DNA from: Roseovarius sp. | GTDB lineage: Bacteria; Pseudomonadota; Alphaproteobacteria; Rhodobacterales; Rhodobacteraceae | Direction: 5' to 3' | DNA: 64,000 bases | NCBI GenBank assembly: GCA_021775255.1 | Contig: JAJFIA010000014.1 | Coordinates: 1-64,000, forward strand | Shown here: positions 8,542 through 18,195 of the stretch, piece by piece | Layout: every line of letters begins with the position of its first letter | Numbering within the stretch: the stretch's first letter is position 1 | The notes under the pieces: model-generated | The model's database searches: none | What the model was told of the DNA's origin: nothing | The model's input: the letters and a program-made list of their open reading frames with translations, nothing else | Position numbers and translations under genes: made by a program

Positions 8542-9209
8542 AATTCATTGAATATCCGGATCGTGAGATGCTGGCGATTGATCTGGCCAACAAGATAGCC
8601 GGAGATCTGGTGATGGCGCTGGAACATCAGGAGCGGGTGCTTCTGGTGGTGCCGGGGGGCGAGACGCCGGGCCCGGTATTTGACAGTCTTTGCGCCGCTG
8701 ATCTGGACTGGGCGCGGGTGGATGTGATGCTGAGCGATGAGCGTTGGGTACCGGAAGTGCATGTGCGCTCGAACACAAGGATGCTGCGTGAGCGGTTGCT
8801 GGTGGACCGGGCGGCCAAGGCGCGGTATCTGCCGCTTTATGCCCGCGCTGAGACGCCTGAAAAGGTGTTGCCCGAGCTGGAGGCCAACATCACACCGCGC
8901 CTGCCGATTTCGGTTTTGCTGCTGGGAATGGGGGCGGATATGCATATTGCGTCGCTTTTTCCCGGTGCGGACCGCCTTAAGGAAGCGCTGGACGATCATG
9001 CGCCGGTGCTGATGCCGATGCGTGGCGGTGGCGCGCCCGAGCCAAGAGTGACGCTGAGCGCGCGGGTGCTGGATGCGGCGCTGGCCAAGCATCTGATCAT
9101 TACCGGACAGCAAAAGCGCGCAGCATTTGAGCGCGCGCAGACAATGAGGCGGATGGAAGCGCCGGTTGTTGCGGTTCTGGATGAAATGCAGGTGCATTGG
9201 GCAAAGTAG
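8538..9209 (+). CDS. pgl: 6-phosphogluconolactonase
   Basis: A 223-residue cytoplasmic hydrolase of the glucosamine-6-phosphate isomerase/6-phosphogluconolactonase fold, turning the zwf product into 6-phosphogluconate. The motifs VPGGETPGPVFDSL and LSDERWVP are typical of DevB/Pgl, and LLLGMGADMHIASLFP is the conserved later loop. I start at the ATG at 8538, which overlaps the zwf stop (ATGA) and has GGGAGA 8 bases upstream; an ATG at 8520 is possible but has no good RBS. The overlap implies translational coupling with zwf. pgi follows after 9 bases. Confidence 0.95.
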   Translation: MKFIEYPDREMLAIDLANKIAGDLVMALEHQERVLLVVPGGETPGPVFDSLCAADLDWARVDVMLSDERWVPEVHVRSNTRMLRERLLVDRAAKARYLPLYARAETPEKVLPELEANITPRLPISVLLLGMGADMHIASLFPGADRLKEALDDHAPVLMPMRGGGAPEPRVTLSARVLDAALAKHLIITGQQKRAAFERAQTMRRMEAPVVAVLDEMQVHWAK

Positions 9210-9218
9210 GAGTTTTTC

Positions 9219-10841
9219 ATGTGGAATGATCTGAGGGCGATGGCCGCCGAGGCGGCGAAGGGCGATATTATTGATCTGTTTAATGTGGCAAACCGCCCGG
9301 CGGATTTTTCGGTGTCGTTCGATGGCATGTTGTTCGATTATTCCAAGACGCGGCTGACTGAGGCCTCGCGTAAGGCTTTGATTGCATTGGCTGAAAGGCG
9401 TAATGTGGCGGCGCGGCGCACCGCGATGTTTGACGGTGAAGAAATCAATAAAACCGAAGATCGCGCGGTGCTGCATACCGCCCTGCGCAATCTGAATGGC
9501 GGGCCGGTAAGGGTGGACGGGCAGGATGTGATGCCGGGTGTGCGTGCGACGCTGGCGCGGATGGCGGATTTTGCCGATGCGGTGCGCGGCGGGCGGATTT
9601 CCGGCGCGGGGGGGCGGATTACCGATGTGGTGAATATCGGCATTGGCGGCTCGCATCTGGGGCCGGAAATGGCCACTCTGGCGCTGGCCCCCTATCATGA
9701 CGGGCCGCGCTGTCATTTCGTCTCGAACGTCGATGGGGCGGATATATCCGATAAGCTGCGCGGGCTGAATGCGGCGACGACTTTGGTGATTGTCGCCTCA
9801 AAGACATTCACGACGATCGAGACCATGACCAATGCGCAGACTGCGCGCGCATGGATGGCGAAAAGCGTTGAAGATCCGGGCGCGCAGTTTGTCGCGGTGT
9901 CGACATCTGAGGAGCGCACCGCCGCTTTTGGCATCGCGCCCGGACGGGTGTTTGGCTTTGAGGACTGGGTTGGCGGGCGCTATTCCCTGTGGGGGCCGAT
10001 CGGGTTGTCGGTGATGCTGGCCATCGGGGCGGAAAATTTCCGCGCGTTTCTGGCCGGGGCCGAGGCGATGGATGGGCATTTCCGCGAAGCCCCGTTTGAG
10101 CAGAACATGCCGGTGATGCTGGCGCTGGTGGGGATGTGGCACAATCAGGTGTGCGGCTATGCCACCCGCGCGGTGCTGCCATATGATCAAAGGCTTTCCC
10201 GGCTGGCGGCGTATTTTCAGCAGTTGGAGATGGAATCAAACGGCAAGCGGGTAACGATGGAGGGGGCTTTGATTGCGTCTCAGACCGGGCCGGTTGTCTG
10301 GGGTGAGCCGGGCACCAATGGCCAACATGCGTTTTACCAGATGATCCATCAGGGCACGCAAGTGGTGCCTTGTGAGTTTATGCTGGCGGCCTCGGGGCAT
10401 GAGCCGGAACTGGCGCATCATCACCGGCTTTTGGTGGCGAATTGTCTGGCACAATCCGAGGCGCTGATGCGCGGGCAGTCTTTGGATGTGGCGCGGGATC
10501 TGATGGCCGAAAAGGGCCTGTCCGGCACAGAGCTGGAGCGGCAGGCCCGGCACAGGGTGTTTCCCGGCAACCGGCCTTCGACAACGCTTTTATATGATCG
10601 TCTGACGCCGCGACGGCTGGGGCAGATCGTGGCACTTTATGAGCATCGGGTGTTTGTTGAAGGGGTTATTCTGGGGCTGAATTCCTTTGATCAATGGGGG
10701 GTTGAACTGGGTAAGAAACTGGCGGTGGAGATGGAGCCGATTTTGACCGGTGAGGCGGATGGCGCAGGCAAGGATGGCTCGACGCGGGCACTGGTGAATT
10801 TCGTGCGTGGGTATTGGAAAGCTGAAGGGGGGCCGGGCTGA
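9219..10841 (+). CDS. pgi: Glucose-6-phosphate isomerase
   Basis: A 540-residue enzyme interconverting glucose-6-phosphate and fructose-6-phosphate. Signature regions are present: [10 protein letters not shown], the central block [16 protein letters not shown] with the catalytic histidine, and [14 protein letters not shown] near the C-terminus. TAGGAG lies just upstream of the ATG. As third gene of the operon it lets fructose-6-phosphate feed back to zwf, the cyclic Entner-Doudoroff arrangement seen where phosphofructokinase is absent; edd and eda are not in this window. The stop codon lies inside the first palindrome of the repeat element at 10832-10897. Confidence 0.96.
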   Translation: MWNDLRAMAAEAAKGDIIDLFNVANRPADFSVSFDGMLFDYSKTRLTEASRKALIALAERRNVAARRTAMFDGEEINKTEDRAVLHTALRNLNGGPVRVDGQDVMPGVRATLARMADFADAVRGGRISGAGGRITDVVNIGIGGSHLGPEMATLALAPYHDGPRCHFVSNVDGADISDKLRGLNAATTLVIVASKTFTTIETMTNAQTARAWMAKSVEDPGAQFVAVSTSEERTAAFGIAPGRVFGFEDWVGGRYSLWGPIGLSVMLAIGAENFRAFLAGAEAMDGHFREAPFEQNMPVMLALVGMWHNQVCGYATRAVLPYDQRLSRLAAYFQQLEMESNGKRVTMEGALIASQTGPVVWGEPGTNGQHAFYQMIHQGTQVVPCEFMLAASGHEPELAHHHRLLVANCLAQSEALMRGQSLDVARDLMAEKGLSGTELERQARHRVFPGNRPSTTLLYDRLTPRRLGQIVALYEHRVFVEGVILGLNSFDQWGVELGKKLAVEMEPILTGEADGAGKDGSTRALVNFVRGYWKAEGGPG

Positions 10842-10897
10842 AGCCCGGCTTACGAACAGGATTGAGATATATCCGTAGGGCGGGCTTCAGCCCGCCC
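10832..10897. repeat. Paired palindromic intergenic element (BIME-like) between pgi and eno
   Basis: Two hairpins in opposite orientation: GCCGGGCT/AGCCCGGC (10832-10849) and GGGCGGGC/GCCCGCCC (10878-10897). Read outward, both carry the same core CGTA(A/G)(G/-)..CGGGCTTCAGCCCG, so they are two copies of one REP-like unit pointing away from each other. The element sits between the convergent pgi and eno genes and could act as a bidirectional terminator or mRNA-end stabiliser, though no U-tract follows. The first hairpin contains the pgi stop codon. Confidence 0.7.
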
Positions 10898-10908
10898 GCC
10901 CCCGCGCG

Positions 10909-12219
<1,311 letters not shown>

Positions 12220-12273
12220 TCATAAGCCGGTGCTTGAGAAATGTAAATGTAATGCGGTGATATTTTGATAGCG

Positions 12274-13149
12274 CTAACAACCAGATATTTTCAGCACCAG
12301 TTGGCGCTCGCGCAGGACGGTATAGAGGCCGCTGGCAATGATCAGGAGCGCACCCATATAGGTCAGCAGATCGGGGCGCTCACCAAAGATCATGATGCCG
12401 ATGATCATGGCAAATATCAGCCGGGTGTAGCGAAACGGTGTGATCACCGAGACATCGCCAAGCCGCATCGCGGCAACAATGGCCACATAGGCCGACATGC
12501 CAAAGACCTGTGCGGCAATAAGCGTACCCCAGTTTTGCGCGGAGGGCATGACGGGAACGCCGCTGAAGCTCGACACAATCAGCCCGGCGGGAATGAGCGA
12601 GGCAAAGGCATAGCCCGATAGCTGAAGCGACGACACGGTGATGGGGGCCACACGGGTGGCAAGATCACGGATCGCCAGGCCAACCACGGCGAGCACGGCA
12701 AAAAGCGATGCGGGCTGAAACCCGTCGAGACCGGGGCGGATGATCAGCAAAACGCCAAGAAAACCGATACAGATCGCGCTCCAGCGGCGCAGGCCCACCT
12801 GCTCACCCATAAACAGCGCCGCGCCCATGGTGACGGTCAGGGAGGTGGCCTGAATGATCGCCGAGGCCGACGAGAGCGGCGTGAGGGCGATGGCGGTGAC
12901 ATAGCCCATGGCGGCGACCATCTCGCCGAAATTGCGCAGGGCGACCATGGGTTTGAGGATGTCGCGCGATAGAAAGGCATCACCGCGCAGATGGCTGATC
13001 AGGGCAAAGATGACCGCCCCGAGAAAGCCCATGAGGCAGAGGATTTCGCCAATGGGCAGATCGCGCGCAAGGATTTTGATGAAACCGTCCTCGACCGCAA
13101 AACCGGCCATTGCCAGCACCATCAGAACGCTGCCGCGCATATTTTCCAT
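12274..13149 (-). CDS. DMT-superfamily (EamA) transporter
   Basis: A 291-residue inner-membrane protein with about ten hydrophobic segments arranged as two EamA repeats of about 140 residues, the layout of drug/metabolite transporters (RhaT/YdcZ class exporters). The two repeats each end with the typical GEQVGLRRW and GERPDLLTYMG helix-linker motifs. Substrate cannot be inferred. It starts at the ATG at 13149; a second in-frame ATG at 13140 is possible. It lies between eno and the Fur-type regulator on the same strand but 222 bp from the latter, so it is probably its own unit. Confidence 0.85.
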   Translation of the reverse strand: MENMRGSVLMVLAMAGFAVEDGFIKILARDLPIGEILCLMGFLGAVIFALISHLRGDAFLSRDILKPMVALRNFGEMVAAMGYVTAIALTPLSSASAIIQATSLTVTMGAALFMGEQVGLRRWSAICIGFLGVLLIIRPGLDGFQPASLFAVLAVVGLAIRDLATRVAPITVSSLQLSGYAFASLIPAGLIVSSFSGVPVMPSAQNWGTLIAAQVFGMSAYVAIVAAMRLGDVSVITPFRYTRLIFAMIIGIMIFGERPDLLTYMGALLIIASGLYTVLRERQLVLKISGC

Positions 13150-13371
13150 ATCTAGCCTCGTTTCGGGTGGGTGGGAGTGACGTAAATTTAACCTATTAAC
13201 GCAATTCCATCAGATATAAAGCTGTCATTCCCGATGGGAGTGGCTGATCGCGCCTGATCTGCCGGATATGCGTCTGTTTGGGTGTAAATTTCATAATGGT
13301 TTCAAATGTTAAGGGGGTTATGACCACTGCGCCCATTTGGCATTTTTGCAAAAACTCTGCTGGTCCACGCC

Positions 13372-13785
13372 TCAGCTTTTTTTGATCGGCACGCCGTAAA
13401 GTTCAAGCCGGTGGCCTTTAATGGTATAGCCCAGCTTTTGCGCGATTTTCTCTTGCAGGGCTTCGATCTCGGGGTCGACAAATTCGATCACCGCGCCGGA
13501 ATTCATATCAATCAGGTGATCGTGATGCTCGCGCTCGGCGTCTTCATAGCGGGCGCGGCCATCGCCGAATTCGTGTTTTTCCAGGATGTCCGCCTCTTCA
13601 AACAGCTTCACCGTGCGGTAGACCGTGGCGATGGAGATATTGGCATCGAGCGCCGAGGCACGGTTGTAAAGCTCCTCCACATCCGGGTGATCGTCGCAAT
13701 CTTCCAGCACGCTGGCGATGGTGCGGCGCTGGCCGGTCATGCGCAGGCCCTTGGCCTCGCAGCGGTTGGTGATGGTGTCGGTCAT
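13372..13785 (-). CDS. Fur-family metal-responsive repressor (Fur/Mur-like)
   Basis: A 137-residue regulator: a winged-helix DNA-binding domain (about 1-85, with DANISIATVYRTVKLF as recognition helix) and a dimerisation domain with the metal-site motif HHDHLIDMNSG (about 88-98). The C-terminal CxxC pairs of zinc-structural Fur are missing, as in the alphaproteobacterial Fur/Mur group that mostly senses manganese in Rhodobacterales and rhizobia. I therefore favour a manganese-responsive (Mur-like) repressor over an iron sensor, as inference. No target transporter adjoins. It is divergent from the DEAD-box helicase gene over a 351-bp region with dyads. Confidence 0.85.
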   Translation of the reverse strand: MTDTITNRCEAKGLRMTGQRRTIASVLEDCDDHPDVEELYNRASALDANISIATVYRTVKLFEEADILEKHEFGDGRARYEDAEREHHDHLIDMNSGAVIEFVDPEIEALQEKIAQKLGYTIKGHRLELYGVPIKKS

Positions 13786-14136
13786 GGCATGTCTCTGGCG
13801 CGTTTCTGAGCATTGGATAGCCGGTTATGCCACAGGTTTCCAGCGATTTTGAACCAAACGGTTGACTTGCAGGGATAAAGCGCCCATATGGCGCATAACC
13901 GATATTTCCTGCCGCGTGAGCAGTGCCGCCACCATAAGAAGTGGCCGCCATGAAACAGAAAATAACAACAGAAATATCGAGGTTGATCCCAAAATCACGC
14001 GTGGGGCCAGGCGTCTGATCGGCCATTCGGCGATGTTGCCGGTGGTCAGGATGCAGGCGTAACCACGAATTGACGGGCCGCAGGATGCGCGCCCGGTTTG
14101 GTGTGCGCGGCAAAAATGCGCGCATGCCTGAAAGGA
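13786..14136. other. 351-bp divergent intergenic region (Fur regulator / RNA helicase)
   Basis: No convincing gene. A 9-bp inverted repeat (CGGTTATGC 13822-13830, GCATAACCG 13893-13901) encloses TTGACT at 13862-13867, a possible -35 for the helicase (the -10 18 bases on is weak). A small dyad GCGCC-CATAT-GGCGC lies at 13880-13894. If this promoter is used, the helicase mRNA has a leader of roughly 240 nt. Open frames on both strands here lack ribosome-binding sites and family features. Confidence 0.5.
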
Positions 14137-15426
14137 ATGAAATTGAATTTATTTGAAGAAATGGGCCTGCCGGGCCGGTTGGTAAAAAAACTGTCGGCGG
14201 TGGGCATAGATGAGCCGACCCCGATTCAGACCCACGCCATCCCGTATGCGCTGGATGGTCATGATGTGCTGGGGCTGGCGCAGACCGGCACCGGCAAAAC
14301 CGCCGCCTTTGGCCTGCCGCTGATTGCGCAACTGATGGAATACCGGCAAAAGCCCGATGCCAAAACCGTGCGCAGCCTGATTTTGGCACCAACACGCGAA
14401 TTGGCCGGGCAAATCCGCGATTCGCTTTTGCCGCTGGTCAAGGATTCGCCGATGAAAATTGGCGTGGTTGTGGGCGGCCAATCGATCAATGTCCAGATCA
14501 AGAAGCTTGAGCGCGGCATGGATATTCTGGTGGCGACACCGGGGCGGTTGCTGGACCTGTTGGACCGGCGCGCGCTCAGGCTGGATGAGGCCCGGTTTCT
14601 GGTGCTGGATGAGGCCGATCAGATGCTTGATCTGGGGTTCATCCATGATTTGCGCAAAATCAGCGGCATGCTGCCGAAAGAGCGCCAGACCATGCTGTTT
14701 TCGGCCACCATGCCCAAGCAGATGGAAGAGATTGCCGGCGCGTATCTGACAAACCCGCGGCGGGTGCAGGTGGCGCCTCCGGGCAAGGCCGCCGATAAGG
14801 TCAGCCAGGAAATCCATTTTATTGCCAAGGCGGCAAAGCCTGATCTGCTGATCGAATTGCTGGATCAGCACCGCGAAGAACTGGCGCTGGTTTTTGGCCG
14901 GACCAAACATGGCTCGGACAAACTGGCGCGCAAGCTCGAGGCGGCGGGCTATGCCGTGGCAGCGATTCACGGCAACAAAAGCCAGGGTCAGCGGGACCGT
15001 GCGTTGAAGTCGTTTCGTGACGGGCATGTCAAGGTTCTGGTGGCCACGGATGTGGCGGCACGGGGGCTGGATATTCCGGATGTGAAGCATGTTTATAACT
15101 ATGATCTGCCAAATGTGCCGGAAAATTACATTCACCGCATCGGCCGCACCGCGCGGGCCGGGCGCGATGGCTGTGCCATTGCGTTTTGCGCCCCCGATGA
15201 GATGGGTGAATTGCGCGATATTCAAAAGAAAATGGGGATTTCAATTCCCGTGGCCTCGGGCCGCGTATGGGAGCGGACGGAAGAGCCCGACAAACCCAAA
15301 GGCGGCGGCGGTCGTGGCCGTGGCACCGGGCGGCGGGGCGGCGGCAAGCCGGGCGGTGGTGGCGGCGGCCAGCCGGGGCAGCCGGGGCGCAAGCGGCGCA
15401 GAAGCCGGCCGCGCCGGGCGGCCTGA
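14137..15426 (+). CDS. DEAD-box ATP-dependent RNA helicase
   Basis: A 429-residue helicase with all superfamily 2 motifs in order: Q motif (DEPTPIQTHAIP, about 23-34), Walker A AQTGTGKT, PTRELAGQI, VLDEADQMLD (the DEAD box), FSATMP (SAT), then VATDVAARGLD and HRIGRTARAGR in the second RecA domain. The last 50 residues are a glycine/arginine-rich tail (repeated GGG, RGRG and RRR), an RNA-binding tail as in RhlE/CsdA-type helicases. It probably unwinds structured RNA in ribosome assembly, decay or cold adaptation. I chose the ATG at 14137 (MKLNLFEEMG); ATG 14116 is an alternative, and neither has a well-spaced RBS. The leader is long. Confidence 0.9.
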   Translation: MKLNLFEEMGLPGRLVKKLSAVGIDEPTPIQTHAIPYALDGHDVLGLAQTGTGKTAAFGLPLIAQLMEYRQKPDAKTVRSLILAPTRELAGQIRDSLLPLVKDSPMKIGVVVGGQSINVQIKKLERGMDILVATPGRLLDLLDRRALRLDEARFLVLDEADQMLDLGFIHDLRKISGMLPKERQTMLFSATMPKQMEEIAGAYLTNPRRVQVAPPGKAADKVSQEIHFIAKAAKPDLLIELLDQHREELALVFGRTKHGSDKLARKLEAAGYAVAAIHGNKSQGQRDRALKSFRDGHVKVLVATDVAARGLDIPDVKHVYNYDLPNVPENYIHRIGRTARAGRDGCAIAFCAPDEMGELRDIQKKMGISIPVASGRVWERTEEPDKPKGGGGRGRGTGRRGGGKPGGGGGGQPGQPGRKRRRSRPRRAA

Positions 15427-15461
15427 ATTACAGGGGATACCGGCATTTCAAATGAATGCTG

Positions 15462-15499
15462 CCACGTCCCGGCCCACGTCCCGGCCCCCGAGCCGGGAC
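15462..15499. repeat. GTCCCGGC palindrome with a 12-bp tandem unit
   Basis: CCACGTCCCGG occurs twice in tandem (15462-15472 and 15474-15484). The second copy begins a hairpin GTCCCGGC (15478-15485) / GCCGGGAC (15492-15499) with a 6-nt loop. It lies between the convergent helicase and antiporter genes and may act as a terminator for both, although no U-tract follows. Confidence 0.55.
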
Positions 15500-15505
15500 C
15501 TCTCC

Positions 15506-16753
15506 TCAAACCAGATCAGGCGCGCGCCCGACGCGGTTGGCAAGGCGGGCGATGGTAAGCCCCTGAACGATGATTGAAAACACCACGATGATATAGGTGG
15601 CCGTCAGGATCAGGGGCTTGAATTCGCCCGCGGGCAGGCTGAGCGCCAGTGCCACGGATATGCCGCCCTTGAGGCCGCCCCATGTCATGATCGGCACCAC
15701 GCCGCGCGAGAAGGAGCGGAACGGTTTGAGCATGAGCACCGGGATATAGACGGCGATGAACCGGCCAAACAAGGCCAGGGCGATGGATAACGCCCCGGCA
15801 ACGAGAAACTCGGCTTTGAAAGCCACAGCGAAAACCTCAAACCCGATCATCAAAAACAGAACCGCGTTGAGGATCTCATCTATCAGTTTCCAGAACGCCT
15901 CGACATATTTGCGGGTTTCTTCCGACATACCGTATTTACTGCCGACATCGCCAATCAGAAGCCCGGCACAAACCGCCATGATCGGGGCCGAGACATGCAG
16001 GTAAACCGCCAGCTCATAGCCACCGAAGGCAAGGCCCAAGGTAAGCAGAACCTCAAGCGAATAATCATCAATCCGGCGCATCACCCGGAAGGTGAGCCAG
16101 CCAAGCACCACGCCAAGCAGCGCGCCGCCGCCGGCCTCTCGGATGAAAAGCGTCGCAGCATCGGTGAGGCCGCCGCCGTGGCTCTCGCCCGAGGGAAAGG
16201 CCAGCCCGACAAGGATGAGAAATACCACATAGCCAACCCCGTCATTGAACAGGCTTTCTCCGGCAATCTTTGTTTCCAGGGATTTGCGCAGATTGGCCTC
16301 GCGCAGCACCCCCAGAACCGCCACCGGATCAGTGGGCGAGATCAGCGCGCCAAACACCAGCGCAACCAGCAAAGGCATGCCGGTGAGCCAACTGAAGCCA
16401 ACGCCGATAACCAACGTGGAAAGGCCCACGCCAATGGTGGCCATCAAGAACACCGCTTTCCACTCGGCCCGCAGATCCTTGATTTTCACATGCAGGGCCC
16501 CGGCAAAAAGCAGCAGGCCCAGCATGCCTTCCAGCAAAGACTGGGAAAAATCAATCTCGATCAGCAGGGCGTTGATTTTGTCGGCCATGCCCAGTGCCGG
16601 CATCAACCGGTCAAAGATCAGCATGCCAAAGGACGCCATGAGCGCCACCACGAGAATGCCGATGGCGGGCGGCAGTTTCAAAAACAGATAGTTGATCGCA
16701 CCAAAGGCCCCGGCAAGAACGATAAGAAGCGAGGCGATTTGCAGAAATGTCAT
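15506..16753 (-). CDS. Cation:proton antiporter, CPA1 (NhaP-type)
   Basis: A 415-residue inner-membrane protein with about twelve transmembrane segments. Two ion-site motifs of the CPA1/NhaP family are intact: SPTDPVAVLGVLRE (about 145-158) and ESLFNDGVGYVVFLI (about 170-184), whose aspartates carry the exchanged ions. It probably exports Na+ (or K+) in exchange for protons, aiding salt and pH homeostasis, as expected for a marine bacterium. There is no long C-terminal regulatory tail. It is a single-gene unit starting at the ATG at 16753, convergent with the helicase. Confidence 0.88.
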   Translation of the reverse strand: MTFLQIASLLIVLAGAFGAINYLFLKLPPAIGILVVALMASFGMLIFDRLMPALGMADKINALLIEIDFSQSLLEGMLGLLLFAGALHVKIKDLRAEWKAVFLMATIGVGLSTLVIGVGFSWLTGMPLLVALVFGALISPTDPVAVLGVLREANLRKSLETKIAGESLFNDGVGYVVFLILVGLAFPSGESHGGGLTDAATLFIREAGGGALLGVVLGWLTFRVMRRIDDYSLEVLLTLGLAFGGYELAVYLHVSAPIMAVCAGLLIGDVGSKYGMSEETRKYVEAFWKLIDEILNAVLFLMIGFEVFAVAFKAEFLVAGALSIALALFGRFIAVYIPVLMLKPFRSFSRGVVPIMTWGGLKGGISVALALSLPAGEFKPLILTATYIIVVFSIIVQGLTIARLANRVGRAPDLV

Positions 16754-16816
16754 GGCGGTTTATCCATTATGAAATTGCCCGCCGGGCCTAACATGCCGGG
16801 CATTCGGGGGCCAGTA

Positions 16817-17521
16817 TCATGTGATGCGCGCGATATCGGCCCAGACCGGCAGATGATCCGAGGCCACGCGGGCCGGACGAGAGACATATGCACTGGTTGC
16901 AATGACCTTCAAATCGGGGCTGAGGGCAAAACGATCAAGCCGCGCCACAGGCCGGGGCGCGGGGAAGCTGGGCGGGGTTTGAATGAATTCAAATCCCTGC
17001 GCCGTGGCTTCCAGCGCTTCGATGCTGCGGCTCCAGTCGTTGAAATCGCCGGTCAGGATGGTGGCGCAGGCGGGCAGATCGCGTAGATGATGCAGGATAG
17101 TTTTGATCTGCATCAGCCGGTAACGCTTGACCAGTCCCAGATGCAGGCCGATGATCCTGAGATCGCCAATCGGGGTACAAAGATCGGCCCGGATTGCGCC
17201 GCGTGGCTCAAGCCCCGGCAGATCAATATGGGCGGTTTCGATGATCCGGGTATCGCCGCGTATCAAGATGGCATTGCCATGCCAGCCAAGCGAGTTATCC
17301 GGCCCTTGAAAAGGCGCGATACGCCAGCCTGCAACCTCAAGCATGCCATGCGGCAATGCGGCGGGGCGCGGCGGCAGGCGTTTATCGGCCTCCTGCAATA
17401 CGATGATTTCCGCCTTCAGTGCGTTGATCACCTGCAGGTTGCGATCAGGGCGGCGGCGCAGATCAAGCCCCACGCATTTTTGCAGGTTATAGGTTGCAAT
17501 TCTGATCGGGCTGGCGCTCAT
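16817..17521 (-). CDS. Endonuclease/exonuclease/phosphatase-family hydrolase
   Basis: A 234-residue protein of the EEP fold. Conserved metal and phosphate-site residues are seen in ATYNLQKCVG (Asn), LQEAD (metal-binding Glu), GLHLG (His), LTGDFNDW (Asp and Asn) and SDHLPVWADI (Asp-His). The family includes DNA repair nucleases, inositol-phosphate phosphatases and ElsH/YafD-type proteins; the specific substrate is not evident. I chose the ATG at 17521 (MSASPIRIATYN) because the fold begins right after it; the frame stays open to 17638 but that part is unlike a domain. It is divergent from the membrane protein at 17561, only 39 bp away. Confidence 0.75.
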   Translation of the reverse strand: MSASPIRIATYNLQKCVGLDLRRRPDRNLQVINALKAEIIVLQEADKRLPPRPAALPHGMLEVAGWRIAPFQGPDNSLGWHGNAILIRGDTRIIETAHIDLPGLEPRGAIRADLCTPIGDLRIIGLHLGLVKRYRLMQIKTILHHLRDLPACATILTGDFNDWSRSIEALEATAQGFEFIQTPPSFPAPRPVARLDRFALSPDLKVIATSAYVSRPARVASDHLPVWADIARIT

Positions 17522-17560
17522 ATCAAAGGGTGTAACAGCAGATTTGAGGGGGGTCACCAC

Positions 17561-18193
17561 ATGTTTTCGGAACAGACATGGCTGGCGCGCATGATCTGGA
17601 TCCTGCTGGGGGCGATATTTGTTTGGGCAACGGTTCAACTGAACTGGGAGCTTGCCTTTGTGGCCCTTGCCACCTTGCTGCTCTCACTGGCTCCGGTTCT
17701 TATCGGGCGCTGGACCGATATTGACGTGCCGCGCTGGTTTGTGGCTGCGGTTGTCATTTTCGTTGGCGGAACCTTGTTTTTGGGGGAAGTATTTGATTTT
17801 TATGAGCGTTTATGGTGGTGGGATATCATGATGCATGGCGTGTCGGCGATCGGGTTTGGCCTGATCGGATTCATTCTGGTGTTCATGATGTTTCAGGGCG
17901 ACCGCTTTGCCGCCCCGCATTTTGCCATCGCTTTTTACGCCTTTTGTTTTGCCGTGGCGATTGGTGTGCTTTGGGAAGTGTTTGAATATATCATGGATCA
18001 GAGTTTTGGCCTGAACATGCAAAAATCGGGCCTTGAGGATACCATGGGCGATCTGATCGTCAATCTGTTCGGGGCCACGATCGGCGCCGCGGCGGGATAT
18101 GCCTATCTCAAGGGGGTGAAATATGGCGGGCTCACGGGGATCATTGATGAGTTCGTGCGCCGCAATCCGCGATTTTTCCGGCGGCGCAAATAG
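17561..18193 (+). CDS. Integral membrane protein, possibly DUF2238/YjdF-like
   Basis: A 210-residue protein with five or six hydrophobic helices. A central conserved-looking stretch (YERLWWWDIMMHGVSA, about 84-99) and a later EVFEYIMDQSFG...EDTMGDLIVNLFGA block hold charged residues near helix ends. This pattern of WWxDxxxH and DTxxDLxxN resembles the DUF2238/YjdF membrane family, whose function is unknown; the assignment is from memory of the motif. The start is the ATG at 17561 with GAGGGGGG 8 bases upstream; the open frame extends to 17087 but overlaps the divergent gene. It converges with selO, only 2 bp between stops. Confidence 0.7.
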   Translation: MFSEQTWLARMIWILLGAIFVWATVQLNWELAFVALATLLLSLAPVLIGRWTDIDVPRWFVAAVVIFVGGTLFLGEVFDFYERLWWWDIMMHGVSAIGFGLIGFILVFMMFQGDRFAAPHFAIAFYAFCFAVAIGVLWEVFEYIMDQSFGLNMQKSGLEDTMGDLIVNLFGATIGAAAGYAYLKGVKYGGLTGIIDEFVRRNPRFFRRRK

Positions 18194-18195
18194 CA

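Noticed and set aside
13343..13354. TTTTTGCAAAAA palindrome after the Fur-type gene
   Set aside because: A simple AT-rich palindrome of 12 bp with no second copy or promoter around it; too weak to call.
13598..14395. 265-codon minus-strand frame across the Fur/helicase gap
   Set aside because: It overlaps both flanking genes, has no ribosome-binding site at its start and no recognisable domain.
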